Of a stretch of DNA of 6,836 nt, positions 5,676 to 6,836 are shown one piece after another. The stretch is from Candidatus Thioglobus sp. GTDB taxonomy: Bacteria; Pseudomonadota; Gammaproteobacteria; PS1; Pseudothioglobaceae. Made by a program: the position numbers and the translations under genes. The DNA lies in contig JAAOIF010000016.1 in assembly GCA_015163925.1 (NCBI GenBank), positions 4,301 through 11,136 on the forward strand. The letters are read 5' to 3'. The number at the start of each line of letters is the position of its first letter. The stretch's first letter is position 1. The notes under the pieces were generated by a model. That model ran no database searches, was not told the origin of the DNA, and saw only the letters and a list, made by a program, of their open reading frames with translations.

Positions 5676-6722
5676 ATGCGCGCTCAAGCCTCCATTTCAC
5701 AGTCTGCATTAGCGCATAATTTATCTATTGTAAAACACTATGCGCCGCAGGCTAAAATCGTGGCAATGGTCAAGGCAAATGCTTATGGACATCGGCTAAA
5801 TCACATTAGTCCGCTGCTGGAAAATGCCGATTTGCTTGGCGTAAGTGAGCTGAGTGAGGCGCAAGAATTACGCCAAAAAACCAACAAGCCGATTTTGCTA
5901 TTATCTGGAATTTTTTCAAACGCAGAAATGCAACAAGCTGCCGCTCTGAACTGCCATATCGTGGTGCATAATCCAAATCAAATCGCTCTAATCAGCCAAG
6001 CAAAACAAGCCCAAAATGTTTGGATTAAAATTAATACTGGAATGAATCGGCTTGGGCTTTCGGCTGAAAATTATCATAAATGTTTGGAGCAATTTCAAGC
6101 AAATCCGTTGGTGAAAATCACTGCGATTATGAGCCATTTTGCCTGTGCGGATGAGCCAAATCATCCGCTAAATGCCAAGCAGTTAGACGATTTCACAACT
6201 CTCACAGACGGTAAAAACAAACGCTCAATGGCAAATTCTGCCGCCATTCTCAGCAAGCTGGCAACCTTTGATTTTGTCCGCCCCGGCATTATGCTTTACG
6301 GCGTTTCACCCTTTAGTAATAACACTTATCAGCTCAAACCAGCAATGCAACTTTCCGCAAAAATACTTGCCATTCAAACGCTGGAAAAAGGGCAATCAGT
6401 CGGCTACGGCGGCACTTGGACGGCAAACCAAAAAACCACCATTGCCACTATCGGCATCGGCTACGCAGACGGCTATCCTCGGGGCGCACAAAGAGGCACT
6501 CCGGTATTAATTAATAATGCCTTATGCCCTTTAGTGGGGCGGGTTTCAATGGATTTAATCACGGTAGATATTAGCAAAATTACAGCCAAAATCGGCGATA
6601 AAGTTATCCTCTGGGGCGATGAAAAAATCAGCGTAAATACTGTGGCAAAATTCAGTAATACCATCAGTTATGAGCTGCTCGCCGCCGTTAGCTCACGGGT
6701 CAGTTTCAAAAGTTGTCCGTGA
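5676..6722 (+). CDS. alr: Alanine racemase (PLP-dependent)
   Basis: Alr interconverts L- and D-alanine and supplies D-alanine for peptidoglycan. The 348 residues are near the usual length (E. coli 359). Visible are the PLP-binding motif MVKANAYGH with catalytic Lys33, INTGMNRLGL, MSHFACADEP, DFVRPGIMLYG (Arg202, at the place of the Arg that contacts the PLP ring nitrogen), SVGYGGTW with the second catalytic base Tyr244, IGYADGYPRG, and GRVSMDLITVD with Met292. It ends with SYELLAAVSSRV, as is normal for the family. The ATG at 5676 is the only start codon in frame after the dnaB stop. It has no clear Shine-Dalgarno sequence, so translation may depend on coupling to dnaB. alr next to dnaB is common in gammaproteobacteria. 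Confidence 0.97.
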   Translation: MRAQASISQSALAHNLSIVKHYAPQAKIVAMVKANAYGHRLNHISPLLENADLLGVSELSEAQELRQKTNKPILLLSGIFSNAEMQQAAALNCHIVVHNPNQIALISQAKQAQNVWIKINTGMNRLGLSAENYHKCLEQFQANPLVKITAIMSHFACADEPNHPLNAKQLDDFTTLTDGKNKRSMANSAAILSKLATFDFVRPGIMLYGVSPFSNNTYQLKPAMQLSAKILAIQTLEKGQSVGYGGTWTANQKTTIATIGIGYADGYPRGAQRGTPVLINNALCPLVGRVSMDLITVDISKITAKIGDKVILWGDEKISVNTVAKFSNTISYELLAAVSSRVSFKSCP

Positions 6723-6836
6723 ATAATTTGCTGCAAATTAGCGACTGTCATATCAGCAAATCTGGGCGTAGTTTGGGGGTTAATTCGGCTGAAAATCTGG
6801 CAAATGTTATCAGCAAAATTACAACTCTAAAGCCTG
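6719..6836 (+). CDS. cpdA: CpdA-like 3',5'-cyclic-AMP phosphodiesterase, N-terminal part (cut by window edge)
   Basis: Only 39 codons are visible. The translation from GTG at 6719 begins (V)NNLLQISDCHISKSG and continues with LGVNSAENL. This matches the start of calcineurin-like metallophosphoesterases of the CpdA/Icc type, where LQITDTHL is followed by LLGVNTxES. The Asp and His of SDCH are the first metal-binding motif. The GTG overlaps the alr stop as GTGA, a four-base overlap typical of coupled genes; an in-frame TTG at 6713 is an alternative start, and neither has a clear ribosome site. The family hydrolyses cyclic AMP in E. coli, but the other metal ligands and the substrate cannot be checked here, so the specific name is less sure than the superfamily. 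Confidence 0.8.
   Translation, partial: MNNLLQISDCHISKSGRSLGVNSAENLANVISKITTLKP

Overview
The window is an ordinary chromosomal stretch of an AT-rich proteobacterium, most likely a gammaproteobacterium. The evidence is the close resemblance of RecJ, S6, S18, L9, DnaB, Alr and CpdA to their Escherichia coli counterparts, and the order rpsF-rpsR-rplI-dnaB-alr, which is the typical gammaproteobacterial arrangement. I cannot name the genus. All genes read on the + strand.

Layout: (1) 1-1187 is the C-terminal two thirds of recJ, a single-strand exonuclease, cut by the left window edge. (2) 1188-1530 is a 343-base gap without a gene. It holds a patchwork of short direct and inverted repeats (about 1194-1441), then a good sigma70-type promoter. 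(3) 1531-2838 encodes a 435-residue putative lipoprotein of unknown function, closed by a Rho-independent terminator. It is a self-contained promoter-gene-terminator unit. (4) 2892-4111 is the ribosomal protein operon rpsF-rpsR-rplI with its own promoter. It lacks the priB gene that sits between rpsF and rpsR in E. coli. (5) A second terminator-like hairpin lies only 15 bases before dnaB. (6) 4185-5636 is the replicative helicase dnaB, followed by alanine racemase alr (5676-6722) and, overlapping the alr stop by four bases, the first 39 codons of a CpdA-like metallophosphoesterase cut by the right edge.

The genes are mostly housekeeping: DNA repair (recJ), translation (rpsF, rpsR, rplI), replication (dnaB), peptidoglycan precursor supply (alr) and probably cyclic nucleotide turnover (cpdA). 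The accessory-looking parts are the lipoprotein gene and the repeat-rich gap before it.

I found no sign of a new multi-gene system, mobile-element gene, CRISPR array, tRNA or rRNA. The points most worth a second look are the repeat patchwork, the lipoprotein with a recognisable but functionally uncharacterised domain pattern, the in-frame 12-bp tandem repeat at the end of rpsF, and the 14-bp duplication between dnaB and alr.
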